DNA of 64,000 bases from Rhynchospora pubera (Eukaryota > Streptophyta > Magnoliopsida > Poales > Cyperaceae): contig CM051460.1 of the NCBI GenBank assembly GCA_028095005.1, positions 22,987,501 through 23,051,500 on the forward strand, in the 5' to 3' direction. This document shows positions 12,707 to 24,100 of this stretch, in pieces. Both the position numbers and the translations under genes were made by a program. Below the pieces are notes generated by a model that saw only the letters and a list, made by a program, of their open reading frames with translations, had not been told where the DNA came from and made no database searches. Positions within the stretch are counted from its first letter, which is position 1. The number at the start of each line of letters is the position of its first letter.

Positions 12707-14100
12707 TCAAGTAGTAAACAGCTTAATGACAGAAACAATTTGACGGCAATTAGGGCATTGTGAATTAGACTCCATGATCCTCTCTAAACAGTCCATGCAA
12801 CCTGACATGTGTCCACACGGCACACAGGCACTGTTGATTGGATTCTCACAACAGAAATTACAGGTTCCCAGATTGATGCCACTAGTACTTTCACCCAGCT
12901 CTGTACCAGAAGAAACTTCAATCCGACCAGTTGTGCTTGTAGTTGAGATGCTTAAACCTATTAAGAATTGCGCAACACATTAATAAATTAATTACAGGAA
13001 CTGGTTGTTACAGGGACAGGTGACAATTTATAAGCAGATGATCATGAGGAAATTTTGTTTCAAGATTATTTGAAAAATATGAAACTGCCGATAGCACTCT
13101 GGTTTTAATTAAACTAACATAATCATTTTTGACAGCTACATGGTGATCTTCATACAAATAAACTGATGCTATTTTGTCAAATTGGTCTGACTATATATTG
13201 AGGGTCTATAGTCAGATCAGTCAATTCAAAATTTACAATTGTGTTGCAAATAGTATTACCTCTTAGAAGGTCAGCAAGACGAAAACCAGAGACCGACTCA
13301 GACATAGCTGCTTCTATGGAGGCATTCATGGCAATATCAAGAGCCACATCATCATCATCATCTGCTTCATCAAAGGATTGGATGAATGTATTGTTGGTGT
13401 TTTCATCTATGGAGGTACTATTTTCTATTTCTTCTCCATGGATTTGTGCTTGTGGGGCAGTTGATGATATTGGATCATTGTCGATTTCAGTATCCTCGTT
13501 TAAGGCAACCTAATTAAACGCATGAAGAACTTATCAAAGAGATATACATGAATTTATCACAAGAATGCTTTCAGCTGGAGACAGAATATGTAAGTTGTAA
13601 ATATTGACATTTTTTCAAAAAAAAATAATAATAAAAGGTGAACTTACTGGAACTAATTGAAGGGGCATCTCAGGAGCAGGGATCTCCATGCTCCATGGAT
13701 CAGATAACACCTCGTGCACAATTTCAGGCGTCAGAGAAACACCTTCTTGTGAAAGCTTTATCAGCTTCAGAGCATTGAAAAAATCAGAGCGATCAATGAA
13801 GCCGCTTTCGTCTTGATTTATGAATTCCCATATCTGCATACACAAGGGAATATCATCATCATTCACACAATATATAGAATATAGAGATACATATTGTGAC
13901 AGAAACATTGCATGAAAAACAGTAATTAACACAGATATTCAGAAAAACTGTAATAAGAATAAATGACTTACTCTGACAAGGTCTATTTCTGGCAAATCAA
14001 ATCTTTCAAAAAATGAGTTTGCCTCAGAAATGCTAATGCTCCCGTTATGATCCAAATCTGCATCGTCAAAATAATTCTCAAATGCCTCCGGGTTAAACAT
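12707..14100 (-). CDS. Gene 2: EH-UIM-RING protein, intact
   Basis: Four exons with GT/AG borders and consistent phases: 13972-14100, 13648-13833, 13260-13509 and 12707-12957. The CDS is 816 nt, 271 aa. Residues 1-105 form one EH domain: a canonical EF loop DLDHNGSISISE, then IWEFINQDESGFIDR and FFNALKLIKLSQ with the NPF-pocket tryptophan present. Residues 153-175 are an acidic run followed by VALDIAMNASIEAAMS, a good ubiquitin-interacting motif (A-x3-S spacing). Residues 221-271 are a C3HC4 RING (CNFC, CVPCGHMSGCMDC, CPNC) of the same spacing as gene 1. It lacks the second EH domain of gene 1. By inference it is a soluble ubiquitin ligase or adaptor linked to endocytic NPF partners. It lies head-to-tail upstream of gene 1, with its own TATA box. 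It is the most trustworthy complete member of the cluster. Confidence 0.88.
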
Positions 14101-14185
14101 TTAGGATGAAGTCAACGACTCCCTCAAGTCAATATATGCACAACTACAAAATTAAGTACAAGCCTAAGCCAGAAAGACACAGATT

Positions 14186-14193
14186 CTTTTATA
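14186..14193 (-). promoter_or_regulatory. TATA box of gene 2
   Basis: TATAAAAG on the minus strand, 86-93 bp upstream of the gene 2 ATG. The same octamer stands about 100 bp upstream of the gene 3 ATG. Confidence 0.6.
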
Positions 14194-14351
14194 CTGTTCT
14201 TTTTTTCTCTTTTTTAGAAGCTTGGTAGTGGCTACCTAGAAATTCTCTTGTACTAGTTGGTAGGGCCATGTTATCATTTAATAATAATTAACACCCAGTG
14301 TCAATCTAAGTCGTCTCCCACTACAACAAGGTTTGGATGGATGCCGTTATC

Positions 14352-14659
14352 CAGGAGTGTCAAACATGCGAAACGGAAGCGAAACTGGTATGTTTCGTTT
14401 TCGTTCCGTTCCAGTAACTAAACAGAAATCGTGTTTTGTTTCTGTTCCATTTTAACGTAACAGAGTGAAATTAACTTTCCATTTCGGTTCCACGTCCATT
14501 TTTCTTTGCAAATTCCTTCTTTTGGGTGTTCCATCCCCTAAAATGTTGTTATGTTTCCGTTCTGTTTCTTAAAACGAAACCATTTTCCTCTCCGTTTTTG
14601 TTCCATTTCAGACGGAACAGAATGGAAAAGTGCAAAACGGCATGGTATTAACAGCCCTA
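14352..14659. mobile_element. 308-bp hAT-type MITE
   Basis: Flanked by a perfect 8-bp duplication CCGTTATC (14344-14351 and 14660-14667). Its terminal repeats are CAGGAGTGTCAA and, inverted, TAGGGCTGTTAA. The body is full of GAAACGG/CCGTTTC-type subterminal motifs. The 8-bp duplication and CAGGG-like ends fit the hAT superfamily. It lies in the spacer upstream of gene 2. Confidence 0.85.
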
Positions 14660-14667
14660 CCGTTATC

Positions 14668-15640
14668 TCACCTCATTATCCTATTTTTCTTTATCTTTCA
14701 CCAGGGACGTATTACCTTATGTACATCATCTTAATGTAATACAAAATATCGTAGTGGTTATGATCATTCGAAAAATCATATTAGTGACGCTCTTCAAATT
14801 CTAAAATTTTGTATTATTTTGGCCAGATGTTTTCACAACGTAAGTTGCAATTTATTTTAACTTAACTGTAAGGACGTTTTTGTAGTCAATAATTGTACTT
14901 TCTCATGCTTATAGCAGAAAAGAGAAAACTTATACGAAATAATTTTATTGTATAAAGATTACCACATCCGTCATAAGCTGTTGTAATATCCAGTCAAAAA
15001 AGATTGAGCAAGTCAACTCTGATCATAGAAATAAAGAATATCTAACGTCATTTGTTGGGTCATCACCAAATTGCAAGGAAACAAATGCCCTGTATTAATT
15101 AGATCTGGATGGATTGTATCTAGAGACTGAGTAACCAATTATATCTAATAAAAAAAATAACAAATTATATTAGATCAGTTTATTTATTGCGTCCTTCATG
15201 ACTACAGCTTTCCTGATGCACCCATCAAGCACCAAAAAAACATATATATATTAGTAAAAAATGACTAGATAAATTGTAATCGTGTATGTTCCCTGTATAG
15301 AACAGACACCCAGATTTTATAAAAAAAGATGTCTCGTGCTTTTTATACCTCAGTACATATTTAATAAGAACATGAGCTGACCGTAATATACAATCCTCTC
15401 AGCATTTTATTTTCTTTTAAATCTTAAATAAAGTCTCAAACGCCCATGCAATCATTAACCACGGCAAATCAAAATAGTGTTCTAATTGACAATACTCCTG
15501 ATGACAAAGAAAAAGAAAGTACAAAACGTCACTAGAGGTGTTGAAACATAAGAAAGGAAATTAAAAAGATTAATAAAAGATTGCCCTCAAAGCTTGTTGT
15601 AAAATGTAAAATCATCACTAATCACATTTATTGTAAAATA
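14668..15640. other. Intergenic, nothing recognised
   Basis: AT-rich spacer between the hAT MITE and the SINE. I see no coding region, no repeat ends and no RNA gene. Confidence 0.5.
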
Positions 15641-15657
15641 GATCTTGTATTTAGGGG

Positions 15658-15756
15658 CATGTGGCCTAGTAGCTCAGTGGTAAGAGCACTAGGCATGCAC
15701 TTTTAATTTCAAAAAAGTTAGATGGCAAAGACCTCCCTCTTTCTTCAAAAAAAAAA
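15658..15756 (+). mobile_element. Short tRNA-derived SINE
   Basis: About 99 bp with a perfect 16-bp target duplication ATCTTGTATTTAGGGG (15642-15657 and 15757-15772) and a poly-A tail. The head holds TAGCTCAGTGGTAAGAGC, a canonical tRNA A box with flanking tRNA-like stem. I cannot find a B box. The long target duplication and A tail show LINE-assisted insertion. Confidence 0.88.
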
Positions 15757-16549
15757 ATCTTGTATTTAGGGGTAAAAGGTTATTTTCATTTTTTTTAGAA
15801 ATACCGTTAATTAGAGGTCACACAAAGCAACCGTATAATAGTTATCCTATCAAAGAGCTGTAATATACTCAGAATCCAGGAATAAATAAACTTTCTTATG
15901 GATGTCAAAAGAATAAAAAAATTAAGAACTTAAAATTCATCACGTTTACAACAAGAGGAACTATATGGTTCTGACGGAAAAAAGAATTGCTTAACGAATT
16001 TAAAACTGAACTAAATGTACAGTATGTACTACCAGATATAGACCGCAGCATGTCTCTGTCCATAACAGGATGTCCCAATAATGGAGAACATTATCTTTCC
16101 ATACAAGTTTTATGTAACCATGTGTAACAAATGGGTGTAGCAAGGTCACACAACTCACCACACAATCTGACTATTTAGAGTTGAGGCCATAATGTCCAGT
16201 TGACTAGTTCTCATTTCATCACTGGTCTTGGTCGCTTTTAAGAGAGGATTAATTTATCGCCTAGTTAGTTAAAAAGACCAAAAGACTTGTATAAGTGGTG
16301 CAACTCGGAACGTCCGGAACCATTCTTTCCCACTTGATAGGGACCACTTTCTAGAAGTCAAAGACTCCGTGTTTCCATTCTAACTGGAATTGATTTATTA
16401 ACTTGTTCTCCTTAAATAAAAATTACATGATTAATTCTGAAATTGAGAGAGAACCCTTTTTAAAATTAAAAATAGTTTTTTCATGACTAAAAAAATGAAA
16501 AATAAATATTTCTGTATTTAATTTTGATGCGCAGCTCGAATTATGTTGT

Positions 16550-17780
16550 TTGAATGACCATGTAAATATCGAAAATTGAGATCTGAAAATATTGAAATTG
16601 AGATATGAAACTGTATATATTGAGCGATAAGCCGATAAACCATAGCATCACTGAGTATTATCACAAATATAACTTCAGATCAGCAACTATTATCACCCTC
16701 GACTGAACCAACAATGTTTTTACTCATAAGGGGAAAAAAAACTAAAACTTATTCCAAAATATTTTTTTTATTCTAATCCAAAAAATATATATATCCAGGA
16801 AACCTGCACTACCAGAAATTTTGCCATGTTGAAACTGTTAATAAAAGGAATTTGCAACAGGTATGACTCGTTACAGAAGAACCCGTTGCTGCAACGGTTT
16901 TTATGTAAACACCAAAAGCCTATGATTTTGCAACGGTTTTTACACAAAATTGTTTCAGGAAGTATGATTTTGTAACGGTTTCCAAAAAAAAAAAAAACCG
17001 TTTCAAATGATTTTAAAATAAAAAATAATATTCTGGCGCATGCCTTTTTGAAACGGTTTCTTGATAACAACATGGGATCCTCATGCCAATAGATGCACAA
17101 ATACAGTGCTATTTTTTAAAGGTTTCTGCACATTCTTCTGCTATAAAAATCCTCGTATGCAGATCAATTACCACTAGACTGATACAGCAGCAGCAAACCT
17201 CAGAAAAAAATTAAACGTTATAGGTAACATGACCTGAATCCAAAAATGTACACTACCAAAAAATGAAGTGTGTTTTGGGTTGTTGCCTGCAAGAAATGCA
17301 TCAGTATCACAAGCTGGTTACAATAGATCTAACAAACTTGTAAATACAAAAATTATCTCAATTTATTTGTATGTTTATTGTTTATCGATAATAAGAGAAG
17401 CCATAACTTAAAGCAGAATGGAAGCTGCCACATTTACAAATTAATAACTCCTGTAAAATTAGAAGAAAGTATCTGAGCAGTTGCAGTATGCGAACAGGTA
17501 AAACCATACCAGCACTGACAAGCAGAACGATAATAGAACTAATTGTTAAGGATCAGAAGGCTTCCAGGCAACAGATCAACTAGGGGCACCAAAGGAAAAA
17601 ATAAAGAAGTTTGTACTAAGTAATGGAATCCCATCCCTAGAGAGAACATATTATCTTGCTGCAAGTATTCACTCAAGTAATATAAGTCGTAGATGACTAA
17701 TCGAAAATGACAATATAAATCAACAACCTAGTTTGCACAATATTCCTTGCAAACCACATGATCATTTTTAATTAATCAAT
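16550..17780 (-). pseudogene. Decayed duplicate of the CPP1 tail and 3' flank
   Basis: Resembles about 35880-36700 over most of its length. The last CPP1 exon can be recognised at 17382-17450 (TATTATCGATAA end), but it is frameshifted and its ELFVTAAS start is corrupted. Downstream it runs directly into the 3' flank of gene 3. It marks a segmental duplication that linked a CPP1 fragment to the EH/RING genes. A CACTA-like piece interrupts it around 16.8-17.06 kb. Confidence 0.75.
16808..17060. mobile_element. CACTA-like terminal fragment
   Basis: Begins CACTACCAGAAATTTTG, the usual start of plant CACTA elements, and carries repeats of GCAACGGTTTT and GAAACGGTTTC in both orientations, as in CACTA subterminal regions. 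I could not find a matching TAGTG end, so this may be a fragment. Confidence 0.45.
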
Positions 17781-18144
17781 CAGTTCAATTTGATTATGCT
17801 CTCTTCTTAGCTGGTGATAAACAAGTATTTAATCTCTGTTGCTGCCAGTTTTGTGTAAATAAGTAGGTTCCATTACTCATATAACCTCTGTCTTATGTGA
17901 ACTTTTGAATAAAGTAAATTTTGGGCACAAAAGTGTAGATCATTGGGGAGGAAATAAATCATAGCAGCCTACAATCCTCTATCTAGTATCAAATTCACTA
18001 TTTTTGATGTAATAAATATCCAGAAATAATAGATACAAAACCGATGATAGTTTCACACAGAATTTATCAAAAAAATAAAAATAAAAATCTCACCGGCAAT
18101 AAACAAATATGCTAACAAAACTGCCTAACCCAGCCAGAAATTCC

Positions 18145-21100
18145 TCATACATCGTAGAGTTTGAGAATCGACTCAATTTTGGTACAGCAAAATGGGCACT
18201 CACAACTAGAGTCTTTTATCTTCTGTAAACATCCCATGCAGCCAGCCTTGTGTCCACATGGTATGTACGCACCCTCCACGGGCTTTTCCATGCAGATGCT
18301 GCACATGAGAAAATTGACATTTCTGTTATCGAATTCTTCAATTTGACTCGACTTGGGGTCAGTTGGGCAGACAGTATCAACTTTAGATTCAGCAAGGAAA
18401 GATTCGGTAGAAAGATAATCCAATGGTGGAGCTGACGGGGCTGAAGATATGCTTAGAATAGGAACATAGTTGGCTCCCGATTCATGTAGACTCGATGCAT
18501 CTATTGTTGGGGTACTTGGGCCAGCGGTTGGCACGTCGGTACCTAACAGGAAGGTATAATAAAAGATAAGATTCGGTATTGTTTTTTATTTTTTTTAAAT
18601 AAGATATCCTGGTAACTAGCTCCTAATTAAAGATGGAGTTGCTATCAACATGTTATTTATCCATGGTTGTACAAAGTTTAACAGGTATAATCTTACTGGC
18701 ATGGCACTGCTAGCAACCACCATGTATGCAATATGTATCGAGTATTGACGCATACCGAGTTCCATTAATTCTGATTTTAAAGCTAACTAGCTCCTGTCTA
18801 ATTAACATTAATTGGAACGTTCTTTTTCTGGGCCCAACTCCACTCTCGTGGTAAGGATCGTTCTATACAGAATATTTAAACTGTTCAATTCTTACATAGA
18901 GTCCTATGAGGATGTAAGTCCTCAACATTGGACCTGGTAGGCTGGTGCCTCGGATAGATACCAGACACTTCAAATATTTCACTCTCCAATGATATATATT
19001 CTTTTTGAGGGTCCTCCAATGATATATTCGTGCAACCAGAGAGAAGCCCTGATATGTCCCTTTTCATATTTAATTTTAATCGAAATCTGCAATCATAGCA
19101 GTTTGTCACTAGAACAACTGAAACTTTACTATTCACACCTAAAAAATCCTTTTCTACATTAAGATTTCTGTTCAACAAACCATTGAAATTTTTTATCACA
19201 CGAAAACAAAATGCTAACCACAGGAGATTGATCTACTGTAATAAGGAGATGTGAAAGAGGTCAATATCTGTGATTTCGGCCTGGGAGTGCCCAAAAGAAA
19301 TAGTGGATCCTAGAAGTAAATTATCATATAGGTATTTATTTCTCAAACATCATCATTTGTTGGATAATTAGTTGTCCCTTTATTATACCTTCCTGCCATG
19401 AACCCCGCTGGCAGGTACTAACAGGTAAGACCAGGAAGTAAATTAAGCTCTGTGTCAAACACTCTTAAGTTCATTCATCTCATTATGGACTCTATAGTCC
19501 ATAATAAAGGGACAATTATAGTACAATTGTTCTCTCTAATTTCTCGTCACAACAATGATAAAAAATGACAAAATACTATATGTTACTCAGTTCTCTCTTC
19601 TCTGTCTGAAACAGGGAAGTTTCCAGAATTTCCGATTTTCTCAGAGGACTAGAAATACCGTACTTCCTCTATGGATTTAAGTGTTTGATAGTTAAATACC
19701 GTACTTCCTCTATGGAGAAATACCGATTTTCTCCGATATTTCATGGTCAAAATAACGCATAAATAAATGCTAATCAAACCACACTTCTTTGTGAAAGATA
19801 CGTTCAAAATACTATTGTCGGCTATTAAATTTCTGATGATAAACAATCGGTAAAATCTGTTAAAGCCCGCTAAACTATCACTAAACGACTGCTAAAGTCT
19901 GCTAAATTACCGCTATCGGAAAAAAAAAGGTAAATATACAATTTTAATTTAGCACCATAGCATTTATCAAATTGTAATGCTAAAGCGCCACTAAAGTCTG
20001 CTATTTAAATCACTTATTATATAGTAGTTTAACAATTAAACATGTGACCTAAATATCGATATTTATACCTTAATTTTCCTTTTTCTACTTTTAGATCTAG
20101 ATCTTCAATATTGAACAATTGAATATTTTCATTACACGGACACAAAATGCTAAACACATGACATTGATCTACATATCATCTTTTAACAAAAGAGAATTTA
20201 CCTTCAAAAGAACCACAAGGCCCTTCTTGTATTGCCATGTGATTTGATGCCTTTTTGATAGCCATTTCAGGAACCTCGTCTCTTAGATCTAAAAGATAAG
20301 TGGATGCCAGCACTTGAATTAGTTTTAAAGAAAAAATAATTACAAAGTAAACAAAAATGGTTGAAAAATTACGTTATGATCGTTCATTCTATCTTTTTAT
20401 TATTATCGATATATTGTTCCTCTTTTATTTTTTAGGGCCAGTAATACTGACAACTTTTTTATCAATAAAAAGAAGTTTACGAAATTCTAAGATTAAAAAA
20501 AAAAAACTCAATATCAATACGAGTATAATTAAAATCGGTACAACACAACAAACAAACAGTTTAAACTCCTAACAAAGTTTGTACCCCAATAGTAGAGCAT
20601 TATGACCAATAATAAATAGAGTACAAAATAAGCACCGTACTCAAATTGAAATTTATTGATCAAAAAATAATAATTTTCATCAAAATATTTTCTGTGTTTA
20701 TATCAAGCTTCTAAATTTCTGCGAAATAACGGCGAAATAATAGAAATAGCGGTATTCTGTGTCAAACCGCAATAAAGTTACAGTCTTAATTGAGAAAATG
20801 ACGTAACGCGTTATTTCAGTTATTTCGGCGATATAACGCGTTATTTCAGTTATTTCGGCGATATAACGCGTTATTTCAGTTATTTCGGCGATATAACGCG
20901 TTATTTCAGTTATTTCGGCGAAATAACAAGCTGTTATTGCTATTATTGTTAAATTGTGTATTCAATATTGAACTATTGTTAAATTGGTACAAGCTTCTAC
21001 TGCTGCTCAATATTGGTACATTGCAGTATATTGAATTTGGTATGGCCGTATGCTATTTGTATGGAGTATTGGAGATGTATAAACATATAAATTGATAGTT

Positions 21101-24100
21101 ATAGAATTGATGTGTGTCAAACTTTGAAAAAAAATACTACATCGTTATATCGCCGTTATAACATCGAAATAACACCGAAACAACGTGGGGACCTGGACCG
21201 TCATACCAAAAAAATCAAAATTTAAAAGCTTGGTTTATATATTTATTTTTATTTTTTAAAAGTATAATAAATTTTGCTTAAATATTTATTTATCCACATA
21301 CACAGTGACATTTTTCCTATGTTAATTTTAATAAAAATTTCACCCCATAACTTCATAAACTTTATTATATTAGTTTGTCGCTTAATCAGTTGACCTCTTA
21401 GTTATCCTTCTTTTTTTTGAGATGTAGGTTATCCTTCTTTACATTCAGATTTAGGTTATTATTCGTTTAACTATTTTTCCCTTTCATCATAAGGAAATAA
21501 AACCCTAACCAAGGAGATTGATCTAGTTATCTTCTCTTAACAGAATTGGTTTTACACCTCCCAAACAGTACAATTTCAAGTATACCATCACATCAACTAA
21601 TTCGATATATACAATTATCAAACAACACAAATTGATTATATGTCATTATTTCCAGTTAAATCACATTTAAAATTATTTTTTGTATGTCAGATTTATTAAT
21701 AATTCCTAGAATACCCTTCCTAAAGGCTCCGTTTGGATGGCTTCTTCCCGGAATAAGGAATAAGGAATAACTATTTTTTACCAATAAATTTATTTCTAAC
21801 CATCCAAACTCTTCACAAAAGTTACACACTTCCCAATAAATTTACCCCTTCCCAATAAATTTCTTCCCTTCTTCCTTCTTCCTACTTTATTCTCAACGCA
21901 TCCAAACGGAGCCAAAGATATCGCATCTGGGATTGATCAAAAAGAAATAAAGATCGTCTCTCTTCGTGTCATCCTGTTTGGTTTGGTGGAGATTTCGTGG
22001 AGGCGACAGATTTATAGTTTTAAAAGTTTCTGCTATTTTGTTAGAAAAAAATTAAGTTTCAGTTGTTACTTTGCAAAATTATTCTGTGAGCCAGCATCTT
22101 TATTTCAACAACTTATTAGTTAAAATTTTTCATGTTTAATGGGATTTGTACAGTAATTACATCATGGTTTTAAAAGAAAGATAACCGTGATATAGTAATT
22201 TCAATAGACATCATCTGCCACTCATTTATTTTAATTTGTAACTCAATTTCGTAACTCAAGTAGCCATCAAATAACTAAAGAAGAAAAATATAGTGAACTC
22301 ACTATCCAAGAAGATGGCCCGACTGATCTGATATAAAAAAATATTCTTAGCAGTCAGTTCAATAGCGTTCACCATCATAAATTTTCCTTTCTTTTTTTTT
22401 TCAATCTAGTGGTGGCAAAAAAAATAATTATAATTATTTTGCAGTGACATAGATTTAATTAGTTGTTCTATGATGGCGTATTTCGAATTTTAATGTTTTG
22501 TAGGGGTATATCTAAAAGGAAATATGGTTATTTTAATTGACCAATGACATAAAACTAATTTTAATTGTTTTGTAGTGGTAAAAAATTAATTATTTCTTTT
22601 GCAATTATATATCTTGAATTTTAAACTTTTGCAATGGCATAAACCAAAACGCCCAAAAAAAAAAAATTACCTCCAAAATACTGCCCTTTTCGTATTGCCG
22701 ATTGAACTGATTCTTTGATAGCCATCCTCACCATCTCCTCTTCTATATCTTAAAGCAATTGGATCGAGTCACTAAAATAAGTTTAAAAGAATTTTATAAT
22801 AATGTTTATAAAGTACATTAAAAATTGTGCACCATTATTTGTTTTGTCTTCATAACATTATTGATATTGTTTGCTAATAATTCCAAATAGAAGCTTCTAA
22901 CTTTAAGTTTCCAATTTCGATTCTGTTCAATTGAGGAGGGCAACATGTATAAAAGTTTCTTGATTGCTAGTTTTATAATACTAAAAACTAAGGAACAAAG
23001 TACACGCCTGCTCACCATCTGAGAAGTCACACTCGGAGATGTCAGATTCAGAAAATTCTGGCGATCTAAGACTAAGAGAATCTGTTTCACTAGAATCTTC
23101 GTTGTCACCCACATGTATGGCATTTACTGTCTTAATCTTTGGAGCTGGAATTAAAGATGTCTCTAACAATGCATGGTTTATGTTTTCTGACGTTAAATGA
23201 CCACTTCGCTGAGCAACTGATATGAGCTTGAGTGCGTTGTAGAATCCTAATCCATCAAGAAAACCCCTCTCATCTTGATCAGCATAACCGCATATCTACA
23301 GAGTAAGAGAATGACTAAATTAGAAGCTGTTTCTGATTAGTTGTATAAGCCTAATCAGGGAAGAATGCAGAGCATGAGAAGAAGTAAACTCCAAAAACAG
23401 AGATGGATATGTGTTTTACAGGAAGGTAGAGGTTATATTTTTAAATATTTTGAGCTGGTTTTGATCCCCTAATTAAGCAATTTTCATTGGTTCCTATGAT
23501 ATTGTTAGCATTGCTGTAAACAAAAGCAATCACAGAAAAGAACACGAAGATTTTACGTGGTTCGGTACAATATGTACCTACGTCCACGACTCACACACAC
23601 CACACTTTTATTTCTTTTCAATAATAATGGAGTACAAGAGAGAATTGGGGAAGAAGATAGGTCAGAAAGGAAGAGAAAGGCGCCTCCTTTATAATAGGTA
23701 GGCTAATATTTCTTTTTATTACATTTCCATATATGCAAAAATCATAAAAAGGAAATTCAGAAGGTCCAACTCGGACCGAGTTCAGGCCAACTCGGACCGA
23801 GCCAAAGAGGTGTGGTTCAACTCGGTCCGAGTTCAAGCCATCTCGGACCGAGCCAAACAATCCCTTTTCCCCACACTCCCCCTCAAGTTGGCAGGTAGAT
23901 ATTTTGCATGCCCAACTTGTCAATTGCTTCACGAAAATTAGTACTAGACACACCCTTGGTTAGTATGTCTGCAAGTTGCTCTTCCGTTCTTACATGAGGA
24001 ATACTAATAACTCCTTCTTCAATGTTCTGTCGGATAAAATGTCGATCTACTTCAATGTGTTTGGTCCTATCATGCTGCACCGGATTGTGAGATATTGCAA

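Noticed and set aside
15661..15700. Possible tRNA gene (TAGCTCAGTGGTAAGAGC)
   Set aside because: There is no anticodon arm, T arm or B box, and the piece is flanked by a 16-bp duplication and an A tail, so it is a SINE head.
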